41,100 bases of DNA from CAYJUM01 sp964478915 (lineage in GTDB: Bacteria; Nitrospirota; Nitrospiria; Nitrospirales; Nitrospiraceae): positions 1 through 41,100 of the forward strand of contig CAYZKG010000006.1 in the NCBI GenBank assembly GCA_964478915.1, in the 5' to 3' direction. A program made the translations under genes and the position numbers. Below the pieces are notes generated by a model that searched no databases, was not told where the DNA came from, and saw only the letters and a list, made by a program, of their open reading frames with translations. Of the stretch, positions 6,865-15,416 are shown piece by piece. Each line of letters begins with the position of its first letter. Position 1 is the stretch's first letter.

Positions 6865-6888
6865 GATAATACCATTATACGGTATATC
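6865..6888. promoter_or_regulatory. Palindrome in the desaturase/putA divergent region
   Basis: ATACC (6869-6873), ATTATAC, GGTAT (6881-6885) is a perfect five-base inverted repeat; with flanks GATA..ATC it becomes a near-palindrome of 24 bases. It adjoins the -35 box of the desaturase promoter and lies 37-60 bases before putA, a plausible operator position. The regulator is unknown. Confidence 0.4.
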
Positions 6889-6924
6889 CGCTGTGTCGAA
6901 ACCCATTGCCTCGTAGGGGGGAGA

Positions 6925-9903
6925 ATGCTGCAGAGCTATGATGCAGAGCTTGAGCTGGCCATCCAGAGAATCGGCCGTGCGCTGGCGGAGCGTACAACTC
7001 GACAGACGCCGACCATCCTTGATGCCCGTTGGTGGTCCGGCACCGTTCTCCAATGGGCCATGAAAGATGAGCAGTTCAAAGCCCAACTGTTCCGCTTCAT
7101 CGACGTGCTGCCATCGCTGAAGAGCGATGCGCAGCTCCTGCAACTGGCGGAGGAATACTTCGCCGACACCAAGCTTCTTACCACTCCGATGCAGTGGGGG
7201 TTACGCGCGCTCTCGGAAACGCGACTGGGGTCGCGCTTGAGCGCCAAATCCCTTCGTCACCAGATCGATCAGATGGCACGCACCTTCATCGCCGGCGCGA
7301 CCATTGGAGACGCTCTCCCCGTCCTGAAACGATCCTGGAGCGAAGGGCGCGGATTTTCCGTGGACCTGCTCGGAGAGGCAACGGTCAGCGAGATCGAGGC
7401 TGACCGGTATCGCGATCGCTGCCTCGAAGCGCTTCGCCGCCTCCATGCGGCGACGGCCGACTGGCCGACCGTTCCATTGCTGGAGCGAGACCATCTCGGC
7501 TCCCTCCCGAGAGTGCACCTGTCGGTGAAACTCTCGGCGCTCTATTCACAGCTCGACCCCATCGACCCGGAGGACAGCTATCGGGTGGTCGCAGGGCGGC
7601 TCCGTCCGATCCTGGACCTGGCGGTGACGATGCCCGCGGCCATCACGTTCGACATGGAGCAGGCCGAGTTGAAAGATCTCACCCTGATGGTGTTCACCAG
7701 GCTGTTGTCCGAACAGCCCTATCGCTCGTATCCTCACGGTGGCATCGCCCTTCAAGCCTACCTGAAGGATACCACCGGCGATATCGAGCATCTCGTCACG
7801 TGGCTCCGGCAGCGCGGGGCTCCGATCACCATCCGGTTGATCAAGGGAGCGTACTGGGATTCGGACACGATCCGGTATCAACAGCGAGGCTGGCCCGTGC
7901 CGGTCTTTCAGAGCAAAGCGGAAACGGACGCTTCCTACGAGCGGTTGACGCGCATCCTGCTCGCACACGCCGATCTCGTCAGACCGGCGATCGGGACGCA
8001 TAATTTGCGAAGCCTCGTGCATGCCGAAGCGGCGTTCCAGGCGACCGGTCTTCCGCCTAATGCGTGCGAGTACCAGATGATCTTCGGAATGGCCGAGTCA
8101 CTGCAGGCCGTCGTCGTCGAGGCGGGCCGTCGGGTTCGGACTTATACACCGGTGGGCGAGCTCATTCCGGGCATGGCCTATCTGGTCAGGCGGCTTCTAG
8201 AGAACACCTCCAACGAATCCTTTCTCCGGAAGGAGTACGCCGAAGCAGAGCCCATCGATGCCCTGCTCGCCCCGCCGCAGATCCCTCAGGGTGGGCATGC
8301 CGGCGCCGACTTGCTCCGGGACGGAGGCGGCTCGGGTGAGTCGGATGCCCGGTTCGTCAACGAGCCTCATACGGATTTCTCCAAAGAAGCGTCCCGGAAC
8401 GCGATGGCCCAGGCCGTTCGCACTGTGCGGGCGCAGCTCGACCAATCGCGTCACGGTCCGGGTTCCGTGTCGCGGTCTGGCTCGGACCTGATCTCCTACA
8501 ACCCGGCCGCTCCCGATGAGGTGGTGGGCCGGATCAGGGCGGCGACGCCTGCCGACGCGGCGCGCGCCGTCGAGAGCGCCCTCGCCGCATTCCGGACATG
8601 GCGCTCCACGTCGCCCGAGGGTCGTGCGGGGGTGCTTCAACGCGCCGCGGCGATCGTGCGCCGGCGGCGGTTCGAGCTGGCGGCCTGGGAGATCTTCGAA
8701 ACCGGGAAACCGTGGCGCGAGGCGGACGCGGACGTGGCGGAGGCGATCGACTTTCTGGAGTTTTATGCCGGAGAGATGCGCCGTCTCGGCCGACCCCGAC
8801 GGCTGGGGGACGAGCCGGGAGAGCTGAACCATCTCCTGCTGTCACCGCGGGGCCTGGTGGCCGTGATTTCCCCGTGGAATTTCCCGCTGGCGATTCCGAC
8901 CGGCATGGTCTCCGCCGCGCTGGTGACCGGCAATGCGGTGCTGTTCAAACCGTCCGAGCGCGCCCCGATCATAGGTCATCTCCTCGTGGAAACCCTGGCG
9001 GAGGCCGGAGCCCCGGAAGGGGCGCTCCAATTTTTGCCCGGCGGGCCCGACGTCGGGCAAGCGCTGGTGGACCATCCCGAGGTGCACGCCGTCGCCTTTA
9101 CCGGCTCCAAAGAGGTCGGGCTGCGCATCCTGGCTCAGGCCGCCCGCTCGGTTCCGGGACAACGGCATGTGAAACACGTCATCGCCGAGATGGGCGGGAA
9201 AAACGCGATCATCGTGGACGAGACCGCCGATCTGGACGAAGCGGTGACCGGCGTGATGGCCTCATTCACCGGCTATCAGGGCCAGAAGTGCTCGGCCTGC
9301 TCCCGCGCCATCGTGCTGAACCCGGTCCACGACATCTTCCTCCAGCGCCTCGCCGAGGCGGTGATGAGCCTCCCCATTGGCCCTCCCGAACAACCCTGGA
9401 CCCGCATGGGTCCCCTTATCGATGAGCGGGCGCGCGAGAAAGTCCGAGGGTACGTCGAGATCGGGAGGCGGGAAGGCCGCGCGGTGGTCGAGCGGTCGGT
9501 GGACCGGAAGGGATATTTTCAGGGGCCGGTGATTTTTGCGGACATTCAGCCGCACCACCGGCTGGCCCAAGAGGAGATCTTCGGGCCGGTGCTCGCGGTG
9601 ATTCGGGCCAAGGACTTTCAGGAGGCGCTCGACTTCGCCAACGCCACGCCGTACGCCTTGACCGGAGGCCTCTATTCGCGGAGCCCGGCGAACATCCTGG
9701 CCGCTCGGGAGCGCTTTGATGTGGGAAATCTCTACATCAACCGCCCGATCACCGGAGCGCTCGTCGGCCGGCAGCCCTTCGGCGGACACCGGTTATCGGG
9801 CGTGGGAGCGAAGGCTGGAGGGGAGGATTACCTGAGCCAATTCATGGTCGCGCGGGTCGTCAGCGAAAACACGCTCCGGCGCGGGTTCGCCCCCGCCGAG
9901 TGA
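6925..9903 (+). CDS. putA: Bifunctional proline dehydrogenase / L-glutamate-gamma-semialdehyde dehydrogenase
   Basis: Oxidises proline to glutamate: an FAD-dependent proline dehydrogenase barrel passes electrons to the quinone pool, and an NAD-dependent aldehyde dehydrogenase finishes the reaction, normally with substrate channelling. The barrel occupies about residues 90-440 (VHLSVKLSALYSQLDP, IRLIKGAYWD, ATHNLRS-like GTHNLRSLVH, YQMIFGMAE). The ALDH part covers about 500-985 (VISPWNFPLAIPTG, FTGSKEVG, EMGGKNAIIV, catalytic Cys789 in GQKCSACSRAIV, EEIFGPVLAV). At 992 aa it is a minimal two-domain PutA, with no N-terminal ribbon-helix-helix repressor domain and no long C-terminal extension, so it should not autoregulate. 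ATG 6925 follows AGGGGGGAGA. Its last 111 bases overlap the convergent gene that ends at 9793. Confidence 0.95.
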   Translation: MLQSYDAELELAIQRIGRALAERTTRQTPTILDARWWSGTVLQWAMKDEQFKAQLFRFIDVLPSLKSDAQLLQLAEEYFADTKLLTTPMQWGLRALSETRLGSRLSAKSLRHQIDQMARTFIAGATIGDALPVLKRSWSEGRGFSVDLLGEATVSEIEADRYRDRCLEALRRLHAATADWPTVPLLERDHLGSLPRVHLSVKLSALYSQLDPIDPEDSYRVVAGRLRPILDLAVTMPAAITFDMEQAELKDLTLMVFTRLLSEQPYRSYPHGGIALQAYLKDTTGDIEHLVTWLRQRGAPITIRLIKGAYWDSDTIRYQQRGWPVPVFQSKAETDASYERLTRILLAHADLVRPAIGTHNLRSLVHAEAAFQATGLPPNACEYQMIFGMAESLQAVVVEAGRRVRTYTPVGELIPGMAYLVRRLLENTSNESFLRKEYAEAEPIDALLAPPQIPQGGHAGADLLRDGGGSGESDARFVNEPHTDFSKEASRNAMAQAVRTVRAQLDQSRHGPGSVSRSGSDLISYNPAAPDEVVGRIRAATPADAARAVESALAAFRTWRSTSPEGRAGVLQRAAAIVRRRRFELAAWEIFETGKPWREADADVAEAIDFLEFYAGEMRRLGRPRRLGDEPGELNHLLLSPRGLVAVISPWNFPLAIPTGMVSAALVTGNAVLFKPSERAPIIGHLLVETLAEAGAPEGALQFLPGGPDVGQALVDHPEVHAVAFTGSKEVGLRILAQAARSVPGQRHVKHVIAEMGGKNAIIVDETADLDEAVTGVMASFTGYQGQKCSACSRAIVLNPVHDIFLQRLAEAVMSLPIGPPEQPWTRMGPLIDERAREKVRGYVEIGRREGRAVVERSVDRKGYFQGPVIFADIQPHHRLAQEEIFGPVLAVIRAKDFQEALDFANATPYALTGGLYSRSPANILAARERFDVGNLYINRPITGALVGRQPFGGHRLSGVGAKAGGEDYLSQFMVARVVSENTLRRGFAPAE

Positions 9904-10662
9904 GGCGGTTTGCTGCTTGATCTCGACCTCTTCGAGCTCCTCGGTAATCTCCGTCGTGCGGCCACGGGTCGCGGTCAGTGACGGGATCTCCTGCCGCTCG
10001 ACGTATTTCACGAGCCCGACCCCTCTGGCGAACCAGGCCGTCATCGTGTCGGTCCCGACCATCGTCTTCCGTCCGCCCGTGAGGTGAATCCGCATCGTCA
10101 TCTTCGCCTCGATGCGGACCGCGTCCTGGTAGGTGCCGGCCGGCACCGCCACGGCCTCCTTGCCGATCACCGAGACGGACGCCTGGACGTCCGCTCGCTC
10201 ATGTTTTTCATCGCCGTCCAGGTCGCTCCCGAAACTCAATCCCTGCCTGTCGAACTGCTGAAACGAGGAAGGATATTCCAGAGGGAATCGAACGATCTGA
10301 TACGGCACCAGTTGCTTCTCCAGCGGCGTGCCTGGCTGCGATCCGTAATAGACGATGCCGGCCGCATCGCGGCGGTAGTAGCTATCGGAGGGGCCGTTGT
10401 TGCCGGGATTGGTGTCGTGAAAGACCTTGACCTTGACTCCTTTGATCGTGTCCGACCCTTTGACGGTGGAGACGTTGAAAAACTCCTTGCGCGCGATGGA
10501 CTGAACGGCGCCTTCGATCACCTCCCCGCGATATTTCCACCGGCTCCCTTGCGCATCGGGGAAATACCCGTCGGGATCCTGAATGACTTCGCCCGCCGAG
10601 ACGAGCCCGGCCCAGCCGACGAGCGCACACCAGGCGAGTATGCTCAGGTTGGTCGTGTACAT
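9793..10662 (-). CDS. Exported protein of unknown function
   Basis: About 289 aa with a hydrophobic N-terminal segment (MYTTNLSILAWCALVGWAGLVSA) that looks like a signal peptide, though it has no positive charge before the core. After cleavage it begins with DPDGYFPDAQGSRWKYRGEV, a pattern I associate with exported beta-rich bacterial proteins (Y-FP-x-x-x-G-S-x-W-x-Y). The rest alternates short strands and has no recognised catalytic motif; the C-terminus holds an acidic TTEITEELEEVEIKQ stretch. The start is uncertain: ATG 10662 or GTG 10680, neither with a good ribosome binding site. The 3' end runs 111 bases into the convergent putA gene. It is divergent from the SDR gene. Confidence 0.75.
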   Translation of the reverse strand: MYTTNLSILAWCALVGWAGLVSAGEVIQDPDGYFPDAQGSRWKYRGEVIEGAVQSIARKEFFNVSTVKGSDTIKGVKVKVFHDTNPGNNGPSDSYYRRDAAGIVYYGSQPGTPLEKQLVPYQIVRFPLEYPSSFQQFDRQGLSFGSDLDGDEKHERADVQASVSVIGKEAVAVPAGTYQDAVRIEAKMTMRIHLTGGRKTMVGTDTMTAWFARGVGLVKYVERQEIPSLTATRGRTTEITEELEEVEIKQQTASLGGGEPAPERVFADDPRDHELAQVILPSSLRSHAR

Positions 10663-10743
10663 GGCGTGGCTGAGCGCCACGGTACCATAGCTGGTTTTTC
10701 AGCATCAAGACCCGGCAGCGCCGTGTCACGATGTGCGCCCTGC

Positions 10744-10772
10744 TTGCCTTTCACCGGAACGATCCCGATAAT
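10744..10772 (+). promoter_or_regulatory. Sigma70-type promoter of the SDR-bioD pair
   Basis: TTGCCT (10744-10749), 17-base spacer, GATAAT (10767-10772). Predicted start near 10779, a leader of about 13 bases that still includes the GAGG before ATG 10792. Confidence 0.6.
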
Positions 10773-10791
10773 ACCGCGCGGCGAGGTCTCG

Positions 10792-11514
10792 ATGGCTCGG
10801 ACTCCGGCAGTTCTGGTCACCGGCGGCTCGGGAGGAATCGGGCGGGCCATTTGCTTGGAATTCGCACGGGCCGGATGGACCGTGGGAATCCACTTCCACG
10901 AGCGGCAAGAGGCGGCCGAGCGGACAGCCGCTTCGGTCAAGGAGTCCGGTGGAGAAGGGCTACTCTTCCAAGCCGATATTCGGAACGCCCACGCGGTCGA
11001 GGCCATGGCAGAGAGCTTCGCGGCACGCTGTGGTCGCTTTGACGTGCTGGTCTGCAACGCCGGGCAGGCCGCAAGCCACCTGGTGCTGCGGCTCAGTCCC
11101 GACGTCTGGACAGCCACGATCGAGACCAACCTCACCGGTACGTTTTATTGCTTACGAGCAGCCGGGAAGCTGATGCTGGCGCAGCGGGCCGGCTCGGTCG
11201 TAGTGATCGGCTCGTTCGCCGCAGTGCAGGGCCAACCGGGACAGGCCGCCTACGCAGCCTCCAAAGCCGGCTTGCTCGGCTTGGTCAAGACAGCGGCTCG
11301 CGAATGGGGAGCCTCAAACGTCCGGGTCAACGCGGTCCTGCCCGGGTGGCATCAGACCGAGTTGGTGGGGGACGCCGTGCCCGTCACCCTTCACTCCACC
11401 CATGTGCTCGGCCGATTGGCCGAGCTGCAGTCGGTGGCCCGCTCGATCTACTACCTGGCGCTGCTCGAAGACGTCTCCGGGCAGGTCTGGAATCTGGACA
11501 GCCGCATCCTGTAA
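10792..11514 (+). CDS. SDR-family oxidoreductase, FabG-like (3-oxoacyl-ACP reductase type)
   Basis: Classical short-chain dehydrogenase of 240 aa, expected to reduce or oxidise a keto/hydroxyl group with NADP(H). It has the Rossmann motif TGGSGGIGRA (residues 9-18), NAG in LVCNAGQAA, the catalytic Ser in VVVIGSFAAVQG and the YAASK Tyr-Lys pair, and ends with GQVWNLDSRIL, where FabG proteins have the GQ...DGG region. ATG 10792 has GAGG upstream and a promoter at 10744-10772; earlier in-frame codons are antisense to the neighbouring gene. bioD starts 10 bases after its stop, so the two are cotranscribed. A role in making or reducing a pimeloyl precursor of biotin is possible, but the substrate cannot be read from sequence. 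Confidence 0.88.
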   Translation: MARTPAVLVTGGSGGIGRAICLEFARAGWTVGIHFHERQEAAERTAASVKESGGEGLLFQADIRNAHAVEAMAESFAARCGRFDVLVCNAGQAASHLVLRLSPDVWTATIETNLTGTFYCLRAAGKLMLAQRAGSVVVIGSFAAVQGQPGQAAYAASKAGLLGLVKTAAREWGASNVRVNAVLPGWHQTELVGDAVPVTLHSTHVLGRLAELQSVARSIYYLALLEDVSGQVWNLDSRIL

Positions 11515-11524
11515 AGAACAATCC

Positions 11525-12322
11525 ATGGCTTCTCCCTCAGCCCTCCGGGTACCCGTTGCACTCCCCAGAGCAACGGGTGCCCAGCCCTCAGCACTTCCAA
11601 GGGGCTGCTTTATCGTCGGGACCGACACCGGTGTCGGGAAAACCGTGGTGACCGCGGCCCTGGCGCGATGGATGCACGGCCAGGGTGTGGGGGTCGGCGT
11701 CATGAAGCCGATCGAAACCGGCGTCACCGATCAGACCGCAGGGGCATCCGATGCGGAACGGCTGAGGCGCGCCGCGGGGAGCACCGACCTCCTGGAAGAG
11801 GTGAGTCCTTACCGTTTCCCGGCTCCGGTCGCTCCTCTGGCGGCCGCCCGAGCGCGTGAAATTCGGATCGACCTGGAGCGGATCGCCCTGGCCTTCCGCG
11901 CACTCGCCGCGCGCCATGCGTTCATGCCGGTAGAAGGGATCGGCGGCGTCAGGGTGCCGCTGACCGGCACGTCCGAGGTTCGCGACCTGGTCAACGCCCT
12001 CGCGCTCCCGGCGCTGGTGGTCGGGCGCCCCGCCATCGGCGGCGTGAACCACGCCCTGCTCACGATCGAGGCGTTGCAACAGCGGCATGTCTCCGTGCTG
12101 GCTGTCGTGCTGAACCACTCGCTTCCGCCCGAACCGTCAACGAACGAGACGACCCAGCAGAGCTCGACGCTCGAGATGCTTCGAGAGCTGGCCGGCGTCC
12201 GGGTGGTGGGTCCCCTCGCGTACGAGAGCCGGCTCGGCGGGGCGTGGGACGACGGTGTGGAGCTCCTGGCGAAGAATCCTACGATCGGAGCCCTCGGCGA
12301 GCTGCTTCTAGCGAAAGCGTGA
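11525..12322 (+). CDS. bioD: Dethiobiotin synthetase
   Basis: ATP-dependent carboxylase that closes the ureido ring of dethiobiotin, the penultimate biotin step. It has the P-loop GTDTGVGKT near residue 33, KPIETG, the DAERLRRAA region and, in place of the usual VEGAGG, VEGIGGVRVPL. At 265 aa it is slightly long because of about 25 extra N-terminal residues (SPSALRVPVALPRATG). ATG 11525 is the first start after the SDR stop and has only a weak AAAGAA upstream; a later start cannot be excluded. Biotin made here would serve the AccB protein encoded nearby on the other strand. The last 15 bases overlap the convergent thiE gene. No other bio gene is visible. Confidence 0.92.
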   Translation: MASPSALRVPVALPRATGAQPSALPRGCFIVGTDTGVGKTVVTAALARWMHGQGVGVGVMKPIETGVTDQTAGASDAERLRRAAGSTDLLEEVSPYRFPAPVAPLAAARAREIRIDLERIALAFRALAARHAFMPVEGIGGVRVPLTGTSEVRDLVNALALPALVVGRPAIGGVNHALLTIEALQQRHVSVLAVVLNHSLPPEPSTNETTQQSSTLEMLRELAGVRVVGPLAYESRLGGAWDDGVELLAKNPTIGALGELLLAKA

Positions 12323-12949
12323 CAGGAGCGGCCGGACCGCCGCCGCGATATCCGCTGCCCCCAAGACGGCGGAGATCACCGCAACGCCATCGGCGCCGGC
12401 GTTGATGACCGCCTCCACCGTCTCCACGCTGATCCCACCGATGGCGAAGATCGGGAGTCGCGTGAGCGGCCGGACCGTTCGCAATCCTTCGACGCCGACG
12501 ACCGGCTCGTGGTCAGCCTTCGAGGCGGTCGGAAAGATCGGGCCAAACCCGATATAATCGGCGCCTCCGCGATCGGCCTCGATCACCTGATCCGCCCGAT
12601 GGGTGGAGATGCCGATGACCTTGCCGGGACCGAGAATTCTCCGGGCCATGGCCAGCGGAAGGTCTTCCTGCCCCAGATGCACGCCGTCGGCCCCGACGGC
12701 CAGTGCCAGATCGCAGCGGTCATTGACCAGAAACAGCGCCCCGGCCTCGGCGGCCGCTTCGCGGAGCTGCAAGGCTTGGCGATAGGCCTCGGCCCCCGAG
12801 GCCGCCTTGATGCGATACTGGAACAGCCGCACGCCTGCCGCGGCCGCTTCCCTGAGCACCTCGACGAGCAAGCGCCCGCGTGCTGCCCTTTCATCGAGAA
12901 TCAGATAGAGGCCTTTGAGCGGAGAGAGATCCCGGGCGGGAGCCGTCAC
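12308..12949 (-). CDS. thiE: Thiamine-phosphate synthase
   Basis: Joins the pyrimidine and thiazole moieties of thiamine; a TIM barrel of 213 aa. Family stretches are GLYLILDE, the FQYRIK pyrophosphate region, FLVNDRCDLALAVGADGVHLGQEDLP, IGISTHRADQVIEA, GADYIGFGPIFPT, and the C-terminal phosphate-binding IFAIGGIS and GADGVAVISAVL. GTG 12949 overlaps the accC stop (GTGA), so the gene is translationally coupled to accC and closes the aroQ-efp-accB-accC-thiE run. TenI-like aminase/isomerases share this fold, but the VNDR and HLGQEDLP motifs favour ThiE. Its product feeds the ThDP enzyme PdhAB in this window. No THI riboswitch is seen in front of the run. Confidence 0.9.
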   Translation of the reverse strand: MTAPARDLSPLKGLYLILDERAARGRLLVEVLREAAAAGVRLFQYRIKAASGAEAYRQALQLREAAAEAGALFLVNDRCDLALAVGADGVHLGQEDLPLAMARRILGPGKVIGISTHRADQVIEADRGGADYIGFGPIFPTASKADHEPVVGVEGLRTVRPLTRLPIFAIGGISVETVEAVINAGADGVAVISAVLGAADIAAAVRPLLSRFR

Positions 12950-14304
12950 GACCGCTCTCGATCGGAATTTGCCAAAAGCCGTTCCAGAAAGCCGGTGGAG
13001 GTTCGGCCCTTCTGAAACTCGGCATCCTCGAAGATCTGTCGGTGGAGGGGGATGGTGGTTTTGATTCCGTCGATCACGTACTCCTCGAGCGCCCGTCGCA
13101 TCCGCGCCATGGCTTCCTCGCGATCTTTGCCGTGCGTGATCAATTTCGCGATCATCGAATCGTAGTACGGCACGACCGTCCCCTGTGCGTCCATGGCGGA
13201 ATCCACCCGGACACCGGGGCCGCCGGGAGGATGATAGCGGGTCACCTGGCCGGGACAGGGTGTGAATTTCTGGGGACATTCGGCGTTGATGCGGCATTCA
13301 AAGCTGTGTCCGGTCAGTCGGATGTCCTGCTGGCGAAAGCTCAACGGCTGGCCGGCGGCGATCCGGATCTGCTCTTTGATCAGGTCGATCCCCGTGACCA
13401 TCTCGGTCACCGGGTGCTCGACCTGAATGCGGGCGTTCACCTCCATGAAATAGTAGTTGTGATCCTTGTCCAACAGAAACTCGACCGTGCCGGCATTCCG
13501 ATAGTGGACCGCCCGGACCGCCTCTACCGCCACCCTGCCCATGTCGCGCCGCAGCCGCTCATCGACGGCCGGCGAAGGCGACTCTTCCACCAGCTTCTGG
13601 TACCGTCGTTGGATGGAGCAGTCACGCTCGCCGAGGCTGATCGTGCGGCCGCGCTCGTCCGCCAGCACCTGGACCTCGATGTGACGGGGTTCCAAAAAGT
13701 AGTGCTCCAGGTACACCGCGTCATGACCAAATGTAGACTTCGCTTCGGCCTGCGCGGCCTGAAACGCTTGCGCCAGGTCCTCCTCCCGGTTCACCACGCG
13801 CATGCCGCGCCCGCCGCCGCCCGCAGACGCCTTGATGATGACCGGAAACCCGATCTTCCGCGCCACCTCCAGCGCCTCCTGCTCGTTTCGGAGCTGTCCG
13901 GCGCTCCCGGGCAGCACCGGAATGCCGCGCCGGGCCATGATCTCCCTGGCCTTGGCCTTGTCTCCGAGCGCCGCGATCTGTTCGGACGTCGGGCCGATGA
14001 ACTTGATCCCGATCGATTCGCACACCTCCGCAAAATGGGCGTTCTCGGCCAAGAACCCGTAGCCGGGGTGAATCGCCTCGGCGCCGGTGATTTCCGCCGC
14101 GCTCAGGACGTTCGGGATATTCCGGTAGCTCAGCGCATCCTCGGCCGGCCCGACGCACAGATGCTCGTCGGCATAGCGCACGTGCAAGGAGTTGCCGTCC
14201 ACTTCGGAGTGGATGGCCACGGTTTTGATCCCGAGCTCTTTGCAGGCTCGGATCACCCGTAAGGCAATCTCTCCGCGGTTGGCGATCAGGATTTTCTTGA
14301 ACAC
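12946..14304 (-). CDS. accC: Acetyl-CoA carboxylase, biotin carboxylase subunit
   Basis: ATP-grasp enzyme that carboxylates the biotin on AccB, committing acetyl-CoA to fatty-acid synthesis. At 452 aa it has the expected length. Motifs: FKKILIANRGEIALRVIRA at the N-terminus, HPGYGFLAEN, the glycine-rich loop KASAGGGGRGMRVV, ERDCSIQRRYQKLVEE, MEVNARIQVEHPVTE with the catalytic EVN..R..E set, and ECRINAE near the C-terminus. The start is GTG 14304 with GGAG seven bases upstream, 15 bases after accB. It is followed by thiE with a four-base overlap. Pyruvate or other acyl carboxylases share this subunit, but pairing with a short AccB-type carrier supports acetyl-CoA carboxylase. Confidence 0.96.
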   Translation of the reverse strand: MFKKILIANRGEIALRVIRACKELGIKTVAIHSEVDGNSLHVRYADEHLCVGPAEDALSYRNIPNVLSAAEITGAEAIHPGYGFLAENAHFAEVCESIGIKFIGPTSEQIAALGDKAKAREIMARRGIPVLPGSAGQLRNEQEALEVARKIGFPVIIKASAGGGGRGMRVVNREEDLAQAFQAAQAEAKSTFGHDAVYLEHYFLEPRHIEVQVLADERGRTISLGERDCSIQRRYQKLVEESPSPAVDERLRRDMGRVAVEAVRAVHYRNAGTVEFLLDKDHNYYFMEVNARIQVEHPVTEMVTGIDLIKEQIRIAAGQPLSFRQQDIRLTGHSFECRINAECPQKFTPCPGQVTRYHPPGGPGVRVDSAMDAQGTVVPYYDSMIAKLITHGKDREEAMARMRRALEEYVIDGIKTTIPLHRQIFEDAEFQKGRTSTGFLERLLANSDRERS

Positions 14305-14319
14305 CGGCCGGCTCCGGGC

Positions 14320-14823
14320 TCAGGCGGCGGGGGTGGGATCGATTAGGAACAATGGCTGGCCATATTCGACCGGTTTGGTGCTCTCAACGAGGATCTTCAC
14401 CACCTGTCCATCCGCTTCGGATTCGATCTCGTTCATCAGCTTCATGGCTTCCACCAGGCAGAGCACCTGCCCCTTCCTGACCAGGTCGCCCTCCTCGACA
14501 TAGGGGTCGGCATCGGGAGACGGCGAGCGGTAGAACGTCCCGACGATGGGCGAGGTGATGGTCACCAAGCCGCTGCGCTCGCTCGGCGGAGCCGGCTGCG
14601 CCCGTTCGGGAGGCTGCTCGCGTTCAGCCGGGGAACGCCGCCGTTCTCCGACGACCACCGGCCCGCCGCTCTCGCGGCGCACCCGGATGCGGAAGCCTTC
14701 CCGCTCCACCTCCAACTCGACAAGGTTGCTCTCGTTCAGGAGGTCGATCAGCTCCTGAATTTCCTTCCTCTTGTCCAGCAGGGATGCGGGAACGGGACGC
14801 GATCGCGCAGAAGGCTTTCTCAC
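14320..14823 (-). CDS. accB: Acetyl-CoA carboxylase biotin carboxyl carrier protein
   Basis: Carries biotin between the carboxylase and transferase halves of acetyl-CoA carboxylase. It has 167 aa: an N-terminal helical segment (EIQELIDLLNESNLVELEVEREG), a Pro/Glu/Arg-rich linker (about 55-85), and the biotinyl domain with ITSPIVGTFYRSPSPDADPYVEEGD and the biotinylation site EAMKLMNEI. GTG 14823 overlaps the efp stop as GTGA, so translation is coupled to efp. The efp-accB-accC order is common in bacteria. The biotin needed may come from the bioD pathway encoded a few kilobases away. Confidence 0.95.
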   Translation of the reverse strand: MRKPSARSRPVPASLLDKRKEIQELIDLLNESNLVELEVEREGFRIRVRRESGGPVVVGERRRSPAEREQPPERAQPAPPSERSGLVTITSPIVGTFYRSPSPDADPYVEEGDLVRKGQVLCLVEAMKLMNEIESEADGQVVKILVESTKPVEYGQPLFLIDPTPAA

Positions 14824-15380
14824 CGCACTCGCTCCACGTATCCGCGCGTCCGCGTGTCGATCCTGATGATCTCGCCGGCCTCCAGATACAAGGGAACCTT
14901 GATGACTGCTCCGGTTTCGACCACGGCCGGCTTCGTCCCGCCCGAGGCCGTGTCGCCGCGCACGCCGGGCTCCGTTTCGACCACCTTCAGCTCGATGAAG
15001 ATCGGCAGCTCGACCGCAATCGGCTGATGCTCGTGAATCAGGATCTTGGCGGTCATGTTCTCTTTCAACAGGTCTGCGTTGTCGCCGAGCTGCTTCTTTT
15101 CGTAGGTGAACTGCTCAAACGTCTCGGTGTCCATGAAGGTGTAGCTGTCGCCGGCCGCGTACAGAAACTGCATCTCCCGCTCTTCTAAATTCGGCTCTTG
15201 GAACCGCTCCCCCGATCGAAAAGTCCGATCCAGGACATTGCCGGTCTTGTAGCTTTTCAACTTCGTGCGGACGAAGGCGCCGCCCTTGCCGGGCTTGACG
15301 TGCTGAAACTCCACGATGAAGTACGGCTCTCCGTCGATCTCCAAGCGAACCCCATTGCGAAAATCTGCTGTCGTGATCAC
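14820..15380 (-). CDS. efp: Translation elongation factor P
   Basis: Binds ribosomes stalled at consecutive prolines and restores peptide-bond formation. At 186 aa it has the normal length with three beta-barrel domains. The modifiable residue is Lys32 in the loop HVKPGKGGAF, so a lysine-type modification (EpmA/EpmB or another route) or none is expected, rather than the arginine rhamnosylation of EarP systems; no modification gene is in the window. The C-terminal family signature is visible as GEIIRIDTRTRGYVERV. It starts with GTG 15380 (MITTADFRNG), 36 bases after aroQ, with a G-rich stretch upstream. accB overlaps its stop. Confidence 0.96.
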   Translation of the reverse strand: MITTADFRNGVRLEIDGEPYFIVEFQHVKPGKGGAFVRTKLKSYKTGNVLDRTFRSGERFQEPNLEEREMQFLYAAGDSYTFMDTETFEQFTYEKKQLGDNADLLKENMTAKILIHEHQPIAVELPIFIELKVVETEPGVRGDTASGGTKPAVVETGAVIKVPLYLEAGEIIRIDTRTRGYVERVR

Positions 15381-15416
15381 GAACTCTGGCCCCCCCTTCT
15401 TCTCCGCTGTTTCCGA

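Noticed and set aside
10084..10791. Upstream extension of the SDR reading frame by about 236 codons
   Set aside because: The extension is antisense to the exported-protein gene, and the promoter and GAGG site point to ATG 10792.
13042..14262. A 406-codon plus-strand open frame opposite accC
   Set aside because: No family pattern, no ribosome binding site, covers a complete biotin carboxylase on the other strand.
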